Below are positions 1 through 7,844 of a stretch of DNA of 44,690 nt, piece after piece; position 1 is the stretch's first letter, and each line of letters opens with the position of its first letter. The notes under the pieces were generated by a model. That model was given only the letters and a program-made list of their open reading frames with translations, was not told where the DNA came from and made no database searches. A program made the translations under genes and the position numbers. The stretch is from Mycobacterium sp. (GTDB lineage: Bacteria; Actinomycetota; Actinomycetes; Mycobacteriales; Mycobacteriaceae). The stretch lies in the NCBI GenBank assembly GCA_020438865.1, contig JAGQTU010000027.1:1-44690 (forward strand), in the 5' to 3' direction.

Positions 1-819
1 GGACGGGACCGCGCTCGGCGAGCGGTCGGGATCGCACTGGGGCAGTTCGGAAGCCACTCGGGCCAGCACCGCACACACCCTGTCCGGCGGATCGTCCAGC
101 GAGAAGATGCTCGTCACGGTCAGCGAGTGCTCGCCGGCCGGACGGCTCAAGTTGGTGAACGAAGCTGCCGCCAGCACCGAGTTGGGGGTGATCTGTAGAC
201 CGTCGCTGGTCTCCAGGTGGATCGACCGCCAGTTGACCTCCACCACTTTGCCTTTGGCCTGCGCCGTCTGAATCCAGTCCCCCAGGCGGAACGGCTGCTC
301 GAAGAGCATGAGCAGACCAGAGATGATCTGGCCGACCGAGTTCTGCAGCGTCAGGCCGACCACGATGGAGGTGACACCGAGCGCGGTGAACAGACCCTTG
401 ACGTTCGCGCCCCAGATGTAGGCGAAGATCATCGCCAGACCCACCGCGATCAGAACGAAGCGCAGCACGTCGAGGAAGATCGACGGAATCCGCTGGCGCC
501 AGGAGCCGTCCGGAGCGCTCTGGAAAAGCGCGGCCTTGATACCCGAGAGCATCAACACCAGCACGACGAAGGCCACCAGCGTGCTGACCACCCGTACCGA
601 CGTGGCCTCGGGCGGAACCTGATTGGCCTCCAGCATGAGCAGCAGCAACGCGCCCAGCGGCAGCAGGTAGTTGCGCAGGATCGTCACCGGGCGCAGCAGG
701 AAGCTCTTCCTGCGCTGCAGGGTGTGCTGCCACTCGGTGAGCAGGACCAGACTGAGCGGCAGGCCAACCGCGATGCCGATCGCCCAGTAGAACCACGCCG
801 AGGTGAAGATATCCGACAT
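1..819 (-). CDS. MscS-family mechanosensitive/cyclic-nucleotide-type channel (3' part off window)
   Basis: The reverse strand reads open from ATG at 819 to the left edge, giving 273 residues. Hydrophobic segments lie near residues 8-28, 47-63 and 73-92. They are followed by a glycine/alanine-rich pore segment (GVTSIVVGLTLQNSVGQII, about 145-163) and the MscS beta-domain motif FEQPFRLGDWI, which identify an MscS channel of the inner membrane. Its start overlaps the stop of the upstream cyclase gene by one base (TAATG), so the two are translationally coupled. In mycobacteria the equivalent pair is Rv2435c-Rv2434c, where the channel carries a C-terminal cyclic-nucleotide-binding domain. That domain would lie beyond the left edge, so its presence here is inference. 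Family confidence is high, ligand gating unproven. Confidence 0.88.
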   Translation of the reverse strand, partial: MSDIFTSAWFYWAIGIAVGLPLSLVLLTEWQHTLQRRKSFLLRPVTILRNYLLPLGALLLLMLEANQVPPEATSVRVVSTLVAFVVLVLMLSGIKAALFQSAPDGSWRQRIPSIFLDVLRFVLIAVGLAMIFAYIWGANVKGLFTALGVTSIVVGLTLQNSVGQIISGLLMLFEQPFRLGDWIQTAQAKGKVVEVNWRSIHLETSDGLQITPNSVLAAASFTNLSRPAGEHSLTVTSIFSLDDPPDRVCAVLARVASELPQCDPDRSPSAVPS

Positions 820-3026
820 TACGGACTCTCCGAGAGCCGCCAGACCGGTTCGGTCGCACCATCGACCGCGATCGTGCCCGCCGGCGTGAAGTCCACGGTC
901 TCCTGCAGCACCTCCTGCACCCTGGAGGTGACGTAGATGCCCGGCTGCGGCGAACCGTTCTTGATCTGGTGCGCGATGTTGACCGCGGCACCCCACATGT
1001 CATAGACCACCGACGGCGTGCCGAACAGGCCGCTGCTCACCCGGCCGGTGTCGATGCCGGCGCGCAGGCTGAGCTCATGGCCGGTGTCGGCATTGAACCG
1101 GTCGACGATCTGCTCGCACTCCAGCGCGAAGTCCACCGTCCGCCGGACGTTGTCCAGCCTCGGCACGGCGAGGCCGCAACTGGCGAGGTAGCCGTTGCGC
1201 ACGGTGTGCACCCGCTCCATGCCGAGATGGTCGGCGGCGGCGTCCATCTGGCGGATCAGTTCGTTGACCAGGGTCAGCGACTCCTCGGGTGAGAGTTCGG
1301 CCTGCAACCGCTCCAGGCCGATGATGTCGGCGAAGATCACCGTCACCTTGTGGTGCTCCATCGCGATGGTCTCTTCGCCCTTCTTGAAGCGCTCGGCGAC
1401 GGGCTCCGGCATCAGCGACTGCAGCAGTTGATCGGTCTCCTTGCGATGCTGGTCGATCAGGTCCTGCTTGACGGTGAGGCTGCGACCCATCTCGTTGAAG
1501 GCCACCGTCAGGTCGCCGATCTCGTCACCCGTCTTGACCGGGATGGCGACGTCGTAGTCACCGGCGCTGATCCGCTGCGCGCCCGTTTCGAGCCGTCGGA
1601 TGGGACGGACGAAGATCTGCGCCAGCAGGATCGCCAGCAGGCAGACCCCGAAGATCATGCCGACGGTCACCAGCACGATGGTCTTGGTGAACGCCGCCTC
1701 CTTGACGAAGGCCTCGGCGGTGTCGACCTTGGCGATGATCGACCAGTGCAGGTCGGCGTCCCTCACCGGCACCGGCGCGAAGGCCTGCAGGGTGTTGTTG
1801 CCCAGATAGTCGGCGGCGACCACGGTGCCGGTTTCACCCTTCAGCGCCGACCGGCTGGCCGGCGACGACAACGGCTGCACCAACGTCGTTCCACCCTGCC
1901 GGATGGCCATGTCGGCGACGTCCGGCGGGGTGCCCGCCGCCACGACGGCCTGCTTGTACCGCTGCGGATCCTCGAGGAACAGCCGGGAATCCGACCGCAT
2001 CAACTCATCCGGGCCGCCCAGGATGGTCTCGCCTGTCTCCCCGAGGCCGGCCTCCTTCCACTGCTTGTCGAAGGTCATCAACCGGTTGATCTTGGTGATC
2101 GGGAACTGCAGCGCCAGAACACCTTCCGGTCGGCCGTCCCGCCGCAGCGGGGCCACCATCCACGCGGTCGGGGTGTTCTCGGCCGGCTGGTAGAACTCGA
2201 AGTCGGTGAAACCCACGTAGTCGACCGCGTTCGACGCCATCGCCTTGGCGAAAGCCGTCTGGAGTTTGGATCCCGAGTAGGGACCGGTCACGATGTTGGT
2301 GCCGAGATCGACACCCTTGTAGGCGTTGAAGACCACATTGCCGGCCGCGTCGATCAGCAACGCGTCCTGAAACTCGAAGCGGGTCACGATCTGGCGGAAG
2401 AAATCCTGGTACTTGGCGTTGGCCGCCGACCACTTGCTGCCGTCGCGGGCGTCGGTCATGGTTATCGCGTTGTCGTCGTTCTTGCGCAATGCGGTGTAGT
2501 TGGCCTGCAGGTAGCGCTCGGCGTTGGAACTCGGCAGCAGCGCCGCGGCATCCAGCGTCGTTCCGCTGTACCGCTCGGTCTCCTTGATGAAGGAGTTGTT
2601 GTAGTAGTCGACGATGTTCTGCCATTGGGCCGGGTTGATGGGGGCGTTGGACAGCTCGTTGAAGCCGGCACTGAAGGCCTCGAGGGCATCCCGGGTGACC
2701 GCCCCATGGGTGTAGATGATCACCGAGTTCTTAAGATCGGAGATCTGACCGCCCAAGGCCCGGGTCTGCGATTCGCGCAGTTCGGTCAGCCGGTTGAACA
2801 CCGCGCTGCGCAGCGAGTCGCGGCCGGTCTGGAAGGCGATGCCGCCGATGACGCCGGCGGCAAGCACCGTGCACAGCACCATCATCAGGATGAGCTTGGA
2901 CTGGATGCTCATGTTCTTCAGTGACCACCGGCGCACGGGCCGGCCCCGCCGAGTCAGGGGCACGTCGGCCGGTGCGGCGGGCTCGGTGATCGCCTCCGCA
3001 GCGTCTGGGTCAGACACTTGCGTCAT
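819..3026 (-). CDS. Membrane class III nucleotide cyclase with sensor domain and HAMP; degenerate active site
   Basis: About 735 residues. Residue numbers here count from a GTG two codons upstream. ATG at 3026 is preferred because GAAGGGG sits five bases upstream of it, while that GTG (3032) would abut the same ribosome site. Order: membrane helix about 47-67, large extracytoplasmic Cache-like sensor (about 70-445), second helix about 449-474, HAMP about 475-525, class III cyclase domain about 560-690. The first metal aspartate is present (FADI, Asp569). The substrate lysine position is His609, the second metal aspartate is Asn613 (RNGY), the second purine-specifying aspartate is Ala682 (WGAA), and the transition-state arginine is Gln689. 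The conserved Asn685 remains. It resembles M. tuberculosis Rv2435c in layout. Cyclase activity is therefore doubtful; it may be a sensor or regulatory pseudocyclase for the coupled channel. Confidence 0.9.
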   Translation of the reverse strand: MTQVSDPDAAEAITEPAAPADVPLTRRGRPVRRWSLKNMSIQSKLILMMVLCTVLAAGVIGGIAFQTGRDSLRSAVFNRLTELRESQTRALGGQISDLKNSVIIYTHGAVTRDALEAFSAGFNELSNAPINPAQWQNIVDYYNNSFIKETERYSGTTLDAAALLPSSNAERYLQANYTALRKNDDNAITMTDARDGSKWSAANAKYQDFFRQIVTRFEFQDALLIDAAGNVVFNAYKGVDLGTNIVTGPYSGSKLQTAFAKAMASNAVDYVGFTDFEFYQPAENTPTAWMVAPLRRDGRPEGVLALQFPITKINRLMTFDKQWKEAGLGETGETILGGPDELMRSDSRLFLEDPQRYKQAVVAAGTPPDVADMAIRQGGTTLVQPLSSPASRSALKGETGTVVAADYLGNNTLQAFAPVPVRDADLHWSIIAKVDTAEAFVKEAAFTKTIVLVTVGMIFGVCLLAILLAQIFVRPIRRLETGAQRISAGDYDVAIPVKTGDEIGDLTVAFNEMGRSLTVKQDLIDQHRKETDQLLQSLMPEPVAERFKKGEETIAMEHHKVTVIFADIIGLERLQAELSPEESLTLVNELIRQMDAAADHLGMERVHTVRNGYLASCGLAVPRLDNVRRTVDFALECEQIVDRFNADTGHELSLRAGIDTGRVSSGLFGTPSVVYDMWGAAVNIAHQIKNGSPQPGIYVTSRVQEVLQETVDFTPAGTIAVDGATEPVWRLSESP

Positions 3027-3113
3027 AGGCACCCCTTCGGCGAAAAGCCGGGCTCCCCGCCCGGCGTGCCCCGGCAGACCCGACCAGGCTACGGGTCACC
3101 GAGCAGGGTACCG

Positions 3114-3125
3114 CACGTTGTGACC
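3114..3125. promoter_or_regulatory. 12-bp element CACGTTGTGACC, repeated inverted at 21422-21433
   Basis: This lies in the divergent gap (3027-3196) between the cyclase gene and the HsaD-like hydrolase. The exact reverse complement, GGTCACAACGTG, occurs at 21422-21433 upstream of another gene. Both places also carry CACTGACCGG nearby (3142-3151 here). A shared operator is an inference from the exact match. No other gene is visible in this gap. Confidence 0.35.
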
Positions 3126-3196
3126 ATTGTGGCTGATGTGACCACTGACCGGAACCCGCACTTGAGCGGCGGCGCCGCGGGTGATCGGATACTCCG

Positions 3197-4051
3197 GTGG
3201 ACACCGGCTACGAGGACACCCTGCGCGAGGTCAGCACCGACAAGGGCGTGCTGCGCTACCACGAGGCGGGCACCGGCCCCGACCTGCTTCTCCTGCACGG
3301 CTCCGGCCCCGGAGTGACCGGGTGGCGCAATTTTCGGGGCAACCTCGGCGTCTTCGCCGAGCACTTCCACTGCCTGGTGCTGGAGTTCCCGGGCTTCGGC
3401 GTAAGTGACGACTTCGGCGGTCACCCCATGCTCGACGCCCAGGGCGCGGTCCCGGCGTTCGTCGATGCGCTCGGACTCGAGCGGGTCGACATCATCGGCA
3501 ACTCGATGGGCGGCGGCGTCGGGATCAACTTCGCGATCAACCACCCCGACCGGATCGGCAAGCTCGTCACCATCGGCGGTATCGGCACCAACATCTACAG
3601 CTCGGGCCCCAGCGAGGGCATCCGCCTGCTGCAGGAGTTCACCGAGGATCCGACCCGCCAGCGCCTCGTCGACTGGCTGAACTCGATGGTCTACGACCCG
3701 GCGCTGGTGACCGAGACCCTCATCGAGGAGCGCTGGGCACTGGCCACCGATCCCGAGACGCTGGCCAGTGCACGCCGGATGTACGGCAAGGCGGCGTTCG
3801 CGGCGACGATGAAGATGATGCGCAACGCCGACTTCCCGCTGCCCTGGGCCATCATGCACAAGGTCAAGGCGCCCACCCTGGTGACCTGGGGTCGCGACGA
3901 CCGGGTCAGCCCGCTGGACATGTCCCTGCTCCCGATGCGCACCATTCCCAACGCCGAGTTGCACGTCTTCCCCAACTGTGGGCACTGGGTGATGATCGAG
4001 CAGAAGGCGGCCTTCGAGGCGACAGTCCTCAGCTTCTTGCAGCGCGGCTAA
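3197..4051 (+). CDS. HsaD/BphD-like meta-cleavage product hydrolase (alpha/beta hydrolase)
   Basis: 284 residues, GTG start. The oxyanion-loop motif HGSGPGVTGWRNF (34-46), the nucleophile elbow GNSMGG (Ser103), the acid WGRDDR (Asp235) and CGHW (His263) form a complete C-C bond hydrolase triad. The spacing and the C-terminal pattern (TLVTWGRDDRVSPLD) match HsaD, which hydrolyses the ring-cleavage product of cholesterol ring A (4,9-DSHA), and its relative BphD. Length fits the family (about 285-290). The protein is expected in the cytosol. It would act after the HsaA- and HsaC-like enzymes encoded about 4.6-5.9 kb away, although the genes are not contiguous. Its end overlaps the convergent diguanylate cyclase gene by four bases. 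Substrate is inferred only from family. Confidence 0.88.
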   Translation: MDTGYEDTLREVSTDKGVLRYHEAGTGPDLLLLHGSGPGVTGWRNFRGNLGVFAEHFHCLVLEFPGFGVSDDFGGHPMLDAQGAVPAFVDALGLERVDIIGNSMGGGVGINFAINHPDRIGKLVTIGGIGTNIYSSGPSEGIRLLQEFTEDPTRQRLVDWLNSMVYDPALVTETLIEERWALATDPETLASARRMYGKAAFAATMKMMRNADFPLPWAIMHKVKAPTLVTWGRDDRVSPLDMSLLPMRTIPNAELHVFPNCGHWVMIEQKAAFEATVLSFLQRG

Positions 4052-5817
4052 CCCGCATCATCCGCACTGCTGAAGCAATAGTGTTGGCGCCCTTGGGCTT
4101 TAGCCCGATACAGCGCAGCATCAGCCTTCAACGTCAGCTCGTCCTCATCGCTCCCGTCGTCGGGATATAAGGCAACCCCGACGCTCGCACCGATATGCAC
4201 CCGGTGACCACCGACTGCCATGGGGCGGCTTATTTCAGCGATGATGCGCTCGGCTGTCCCGCCGATTGTTTCGCGACTTTCGGGATCGATGATCAGGATG
4301 GCGAATTCATCGCCGCCCCAGCGCGAGATGACGTCAGCCCGGCGACAGTTCAGTGTCAGGATTTCGGCCACCCGCTCCAATACCTCATCACCGACCAGAT
4401 GTCCGAAGCCGTCATTGACCGGCTTGAACTTGTCGAGATCGACCAGCAGTAGCGCCAACCGACTGCCGCGGTGGGCAGCGTTCTCGAGATGCCGGTCGAA
4501 TCTCTGTTGGAAATCGGTCCGGTTGGCCAGCCCGGTCAGGTGGTCGGTCATGGCCAGGCGGCGTACTTCCTCTTGTGCCGCATGCCGTTCTGTCACATCC
4601 TGCACGGTGCCGTCCGTTCGCACCACATCGCCGTTGGCGTCGCGCACATGCACGCAACGCCGGTGCACCCATCGCACTTCGCCGTCGTCTGCGCGGACGA
4701 TGCGGTGCTCGACATCGAGTTCGAGGTCTTGCAATGACGCTAGGTATGTCTGCTCCACCAGGTGGCGGTCATCCGGGTGAACGGCTGCCAGAAACAACTC
4801 CGGGCTCGCCTCCTGCCGATCCGGGTCGACGCCCAGAATGCGGAAGACTTCGTCCGACCAGCGGTACTGCTGTCGGGATTTGTCGTACATCCAACTCCCC
4901 ACGTGGGCGACGCTTTGCGCCTGCTTCAGGGCAATCTCGACATCCTTTCGTTCGGTGATGTCCGTCCTGATGGCAACAAATTTGAAGGGGTTACCGTGCT
5001 CGTCCAGGAAGGGCGCAATGGTTGAGCGCACCCAATAGATGCCGCCGTCTTTGGCCCGGTTGCAGATCTCGCCGTGCCAGATGCCGCCGGCCGCGATAAC
5101 CCGCCACATGTCTTCGTAGAACTCGGCCGAATGGTAACCAGATTTGAGGATGCGATGATTCTGGCCGAGAAGTTCCTCGCGCGAGTAGCCGCTGATATCG
5201 CAGAACTGCTGATTGACGTAGTTGATGGCGCCGCGCCGGTCGGTCGCGCTGACAATGGCGTGCTCGTCCAGTGTTGCCGTCTGGAACTTCAACTCGCGAA
5301 TGGTTTCGGCCAATTCACGCTCACTGCGGCGCAACTCGATCGCCAATGCCAGCACACCGGCCCAGCGCTGCAGGAAGGCGGACTGCTCCAGGCTCTGCCC
5401 GGCACCGTCGGGCAGGTAGCAGACCAACACACCCAACAACGTGTCGCCGGACAGGATGGGGATGTTGTAGTGGCCGTGCGGCTCCATGCCGTGATAACGC
5501 ACGTCATGGCGCTCGTCGAGGCTGGCGGCGTGGACCGGCCGCCGGGTCACGGCGGCCAGGCCGCACAGGCACTGACCGTAACGAACCTTCGAACACAGGG
5601 TGGCGACCGGCCCCAGGTTCCGTTCGGCAACCAGCCGCAGATAGTCCTCGCCCTCGTCGTCCCGGGTGACCAGGAAAACCCCACCTTTGGGCAGCAGGGA
5701 GAGCCAGCTCAGCGAGAGAAGTGTATCCAGGCTGCGGCCCAGCAATTCCGCCAGAGGGATCGGTAGAGCTGAAATCCTCAGGAGCTCACTCAGCGCGCCA
5801 TTGTTCTCCGCTTCCAC
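4048..5817 (-). CDS. GAF-PAS-PAS-GGDEF diguanylate cyclase
   Basis: 589 residues from GTG 5817, which has GGAG eleven bases upstream. An in-frame TTG at 5874 would add 19 residues without a domain, so the start is uncertain. A GAF-like domain (about 15-165) with HYNIPILSG and LGVLVCYLP signatures is followed by two PAS/PAC units (about 180-290, with NYVNQQFCDISGYSREELLG, and 305-412) and a GGDEF domain (about 420-580). The active-site loop RWGGDEF is intact (501-505). An RxxD product-inhibition site (RRAD, 492-495) stands exactly five residues before it. There is no EAL domain and no membrane helix. It should make cyclic di-GMP in the cytosol in response to a GAF/PAS ligand. It is not obviously tied to the catabolic genes around it. 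Confidence 0.92.
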   Translation of the reverse strand: MEAENNGALSELLRISALPIPLAELLGRSLDTLLSLSWLSLLPKGGVFLVTRDDEGEDYLRLVAERNLGPVATLCSKVRYGQCLCGLAAVTRRPVHAASLDERHDVRYHGMEPHGHYNIPILSGDTLLGVLVCYLPDGAGQSLEQSAFLQRWAGVLALAIELRRSERELAETIRELKFQTATLDEHAIVSATDRRGAINYVNQQFCDISGYSREELLGQNHRILKSGYHSAEFYEDMWRVIAAGGIWHGEICNRAKDGGIYWVRSTIAPFLDEHGNPFKFVAIRTDITERKDVEIALKQAQSVAHVGSWMYDKSRQQYRWSDEVFRILGVDPDRQEASPELFLAAVHPDDRHLVEQTYLASLQDLELDVEHRIVRADDGEVRWVHRRCVHVRDANGDVVRTDGTVQDVTERHAAQEEVRRLAMTDHLTGLANRTDFQQRFDRHLENAAHRGSRLALLLVDLDKFKPVNDGFGHLVGDEVLERVAEILTLNCRRADVISRWGGDEFAILIIDPESRETIGGTAERIIAEISRPMAVGGHRVHIGASVGVALYPDDGSDEDELTLKADAALYRAKAQGRQHYCFSSADDAG

Positions 5818-5965
5818 GAAATCACGGTCTCCAGTCGATCGAGAACGCAGTGCAAGCTGCCTGTCGGGACACAACGATATACCGCCAACCGCGGCGATCC
5901 GTCGTTTCGATCACGGGCCTGGCGCACGGCAGGGTCAATCGGCGAGTCAGGTCCTGCCGTAGCTG

Positions 5966-7591
5966 TCAGGGCACCCGCCTGATCAGCTCGAAGCCCTTGT
6001 AGCCGGAGGCCGCCACGTCGGCGCAGATGTCGTTGTAGACCCCGAAGCCGCCGCAGAACAGCATGAACACCCGCGGTTTGCCGGGAACGTTGGCCCCGAG
6101 GTACCAGGAGTCGGCCTTCACGAACAGCGTCGACTCGGCGCGCTGCGCCAGTTCCGCCAGCCAGTTGTCCACCGCGTCCGGGGTGGGTTCGATTGCGGCG
6201 TAACCATTTTCGTCGAGGTAGGTGATGGCGTCGGCGACCCAGTCGACGTGCGCCTCGGCCCCCAGCACCATGTTGGCAAGCACCGCGGGACTGCCCGGTC
6301 CGGTGATCATGAAAAGGTTTGGGAAGCCGTCGTCACCCAACCCGAGGTAGGTGCGCGGCCCGTCGGCCCAGTCGTCGGCCAGACGCTCTCCCCCGCGCCC
6401 GGCGATGTCGATCTTGCCCAATGCCCCGGTCAGCGCGTCGAACCCGGTGGCGAACACGATCGCATCGACGTCGAAATGCGCTTCGGTGGTGGCGATCCCG
6501 GTGGCGTCGATAGCGGTGATCGGTGTCCTGCGCACACTGACCAGTTGCACGTGCGGGGAGTTGAACGTCTGGAAGTAGTTGGAATCGGTGCAGATTCGCT
6601 TGGCGCCGATCGGATGGTCATCCGGGATGAGGATATCGGCGACCTCGGGGTCGTCGATGACCGCCCGGATCTTCTCCTCCCAGAACCGCTTGGCCTCCGC
6701 GTTGGCGCCGAGGTCGGTCATCTGGTCGGGGAAGGTCTTGGAGAACAGCACACCGCCGAGTTGCCAACGCTTTTCGAACTCGGCGCGCCGCTCCGCCGGC
6801 GGCACCTCCAGCGCCGGACTCGGGTGCGCGACGTGCGGTGAGCCGCCGCCGCTGCGGAACGACACTCGGCGCCGTTCGGGGTAGCCGGCCTTGATCTCGG
6901 CGAGTTCGCCGGCGCCCAGTGGCCGGTTGCCCGCGGGCACGCTGAAATTCGGGGTGCGCTGAAAGACGTAGAGCTGCGCGGCCTGCTCGGCGATGAGCGG
7001 AATGGATTGGATGCCGGAGGAACCGGTGCCGATCACCGCGACCCGCTTGCCAGTGAAGTCGACACCGGCAAGCGGCCAGTGCGCGGTGTGGTAGACCTCG
7101 CCGCCGAAGGTGTCCAGCCCCGGGATGTCCGGGGTCATCGCCGCCGATAGTGCGCCGGTGGCCATGACGACGAACCGCGCAACGACCGCCTCGCCGCAGT
7201 CGGTGCGCACCGTCCAGCGCAGGGTGGGTTCGTCGAGGGTCGCCGCGCTGACGCGGGTGCCGAACGTGATGTCGCGGCGCAGGTCCAGTTTGTCGGCCAC
7301 CCAGTTCAGGTAGTCCAGGATCTCGGCCTGGGTGGCGTACTTCTCGCTCCAGTTCCACTCCTGCTGCAGGTCGTCGGAGAACGAGTAGCAGTAGTCGACG
7401 CTCTCGACGTCACAGCGTGCGCCCGGATAGCGGTTGTAGTACCAGGTGCCGCCCACGTCCGGCGCCGCCTCGAAGACCCGGACCGACAGGCCCTGCGACC
7501 GCAGCCGGTGCAGCGCGTACAGCCCGGCGAAACCGGCCCCGACGATGACCGCGTCGACGTGCGACACCGGTGCGTGATCCATGTTGGTCAC
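5966..7591 (-). CDS. Type I Baeyer-Villiger monooxygenase (cyclic ketone/steroid type)
   Basis: 541 residues from GTG 7591, chosen because GGAG lies eight bases upstream; an ATG at 7582 would be too far from it. The FAD Rossmann motif GAGFAG is at 18-23, the Baeyer-Villiger fingerprint FGGEVYHTAHWP at 162-173 and the NADPH Rossmann motif GTGSSG at 188-193. Length and the aromatic-rich N-terminal stretch (GGTWYYNRYPGARCDVES) match the cyclohexanone, cyclopentadecanone and steroid monooxygenase group. Such enzymes insert oxygen next to a carbonyl, turning ketones into esters or lactones with NADPH and O2. Esterases encoded nearby (12437, 22842) could open the product. The gene diverges from the HsaA-like operon across a 253-base gap. 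A palindrome overlaps its start codon, suggesting local repression. The actual ketone cannot be read from sequence. Confidence 0.93.
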   Translation of the reverse strand: MTNMDHAPVSHVDAVIVGAGFAGLYALHRLRSQGLSVRVFEAAPDVGGTWYYNRYPGARCDVESVDYCYSFSDDLQQEWNWSEKYATQAEILDYLNWVADKLDLRRDITFGTRVSAATLDEPTLRWTVRTDCGEAVVARFVVMATGALSAAMTPDIPGLDTFGGEVYHTAHWPLAGVDFTGKRVAVIGTGSSGIQSIPLIAEQAAQLYVFQRTPNFSVPAGNRPLGAGELAEIKAGYPERRRVSFRSGGGSPHVAHPSPALEVPPAERRAEFEKRWQLGGVLFSKTFPDQMTDLGANAEAKRFWEEKIRAVIDDPEVADILIPDDHPIGAKRICTDSNYFQTFNSPHVQLVSVRRTPITAIDATGIATTEAHFDVDAIVFATGFDALTGALGKIDIAGRGGERLADDWADGPRTYLGLGDDGFPNLFMITGPGSPAVLANMVLGAEAHVDWVADAITYLDENGYAAIEPTPDAVDNWLAELAQRAESTLFVKADSWYLGANVPGKPRVFMLFCGGFGVYNDICADVAASGYKGFELIRRVP

Positions 7592-7600
7592 AGTGACAAC
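7583..7600. promoter_or_regulatory. Palindrome over the start codon of the monooxygenase gene
   Basis: GTTGGTCACAGTGACAAC reads as GTCAC-A-GTGAC, a perfect inverted repeat about one base, extended outward by GTTG/CAAC with one extra G on the left. It covers the GTG start at 7591. A DNA-binding repressor site is the likely reading. The rest of the 253-base gap (7592-7844) to the plus-strand operon shows no gene and no clear -10/-35 that I would defend. Confidence 0.45.
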
Positions 7601-7844
7601 TCCAAGCGAATTTGTAAAGCCCTCGTCGGCCGGAACCCGGGCACCGCGCCTCCGGTGGCCCAACTCACGGGCCAGACGGTAGAGCCGCACAAGCCCGGGT
7701 GCGCCACGGCATCCCGTTCACCGGTCACCCGGCCCGGCGGCGCCGGCGACCCAGGTTTCCGACCCGCTGATCGGGACAAGGCCCCCCAAGTCGCGTGCGG
7801 CAGGCCACTATGGAATCACCACACCTGACAGATGAGGAACGCGC

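Noticed and set aside
217-936. 239-codon plus-strand open frame at the left edge
   Set aside because: It lies opposite the MscS channel and cyclase end, and is Gln/Arg/His/Asp-rich with no domain pattern. The minus strand encodes clear membrane and MscS motifs.
1350-2924. 524-codon plus-strand open frame across the cyclase gene
   Set aside because: Typical GC-rich antisense frame of biased composition; the minus strand carries the sensor, HAMP and cyclase domains.
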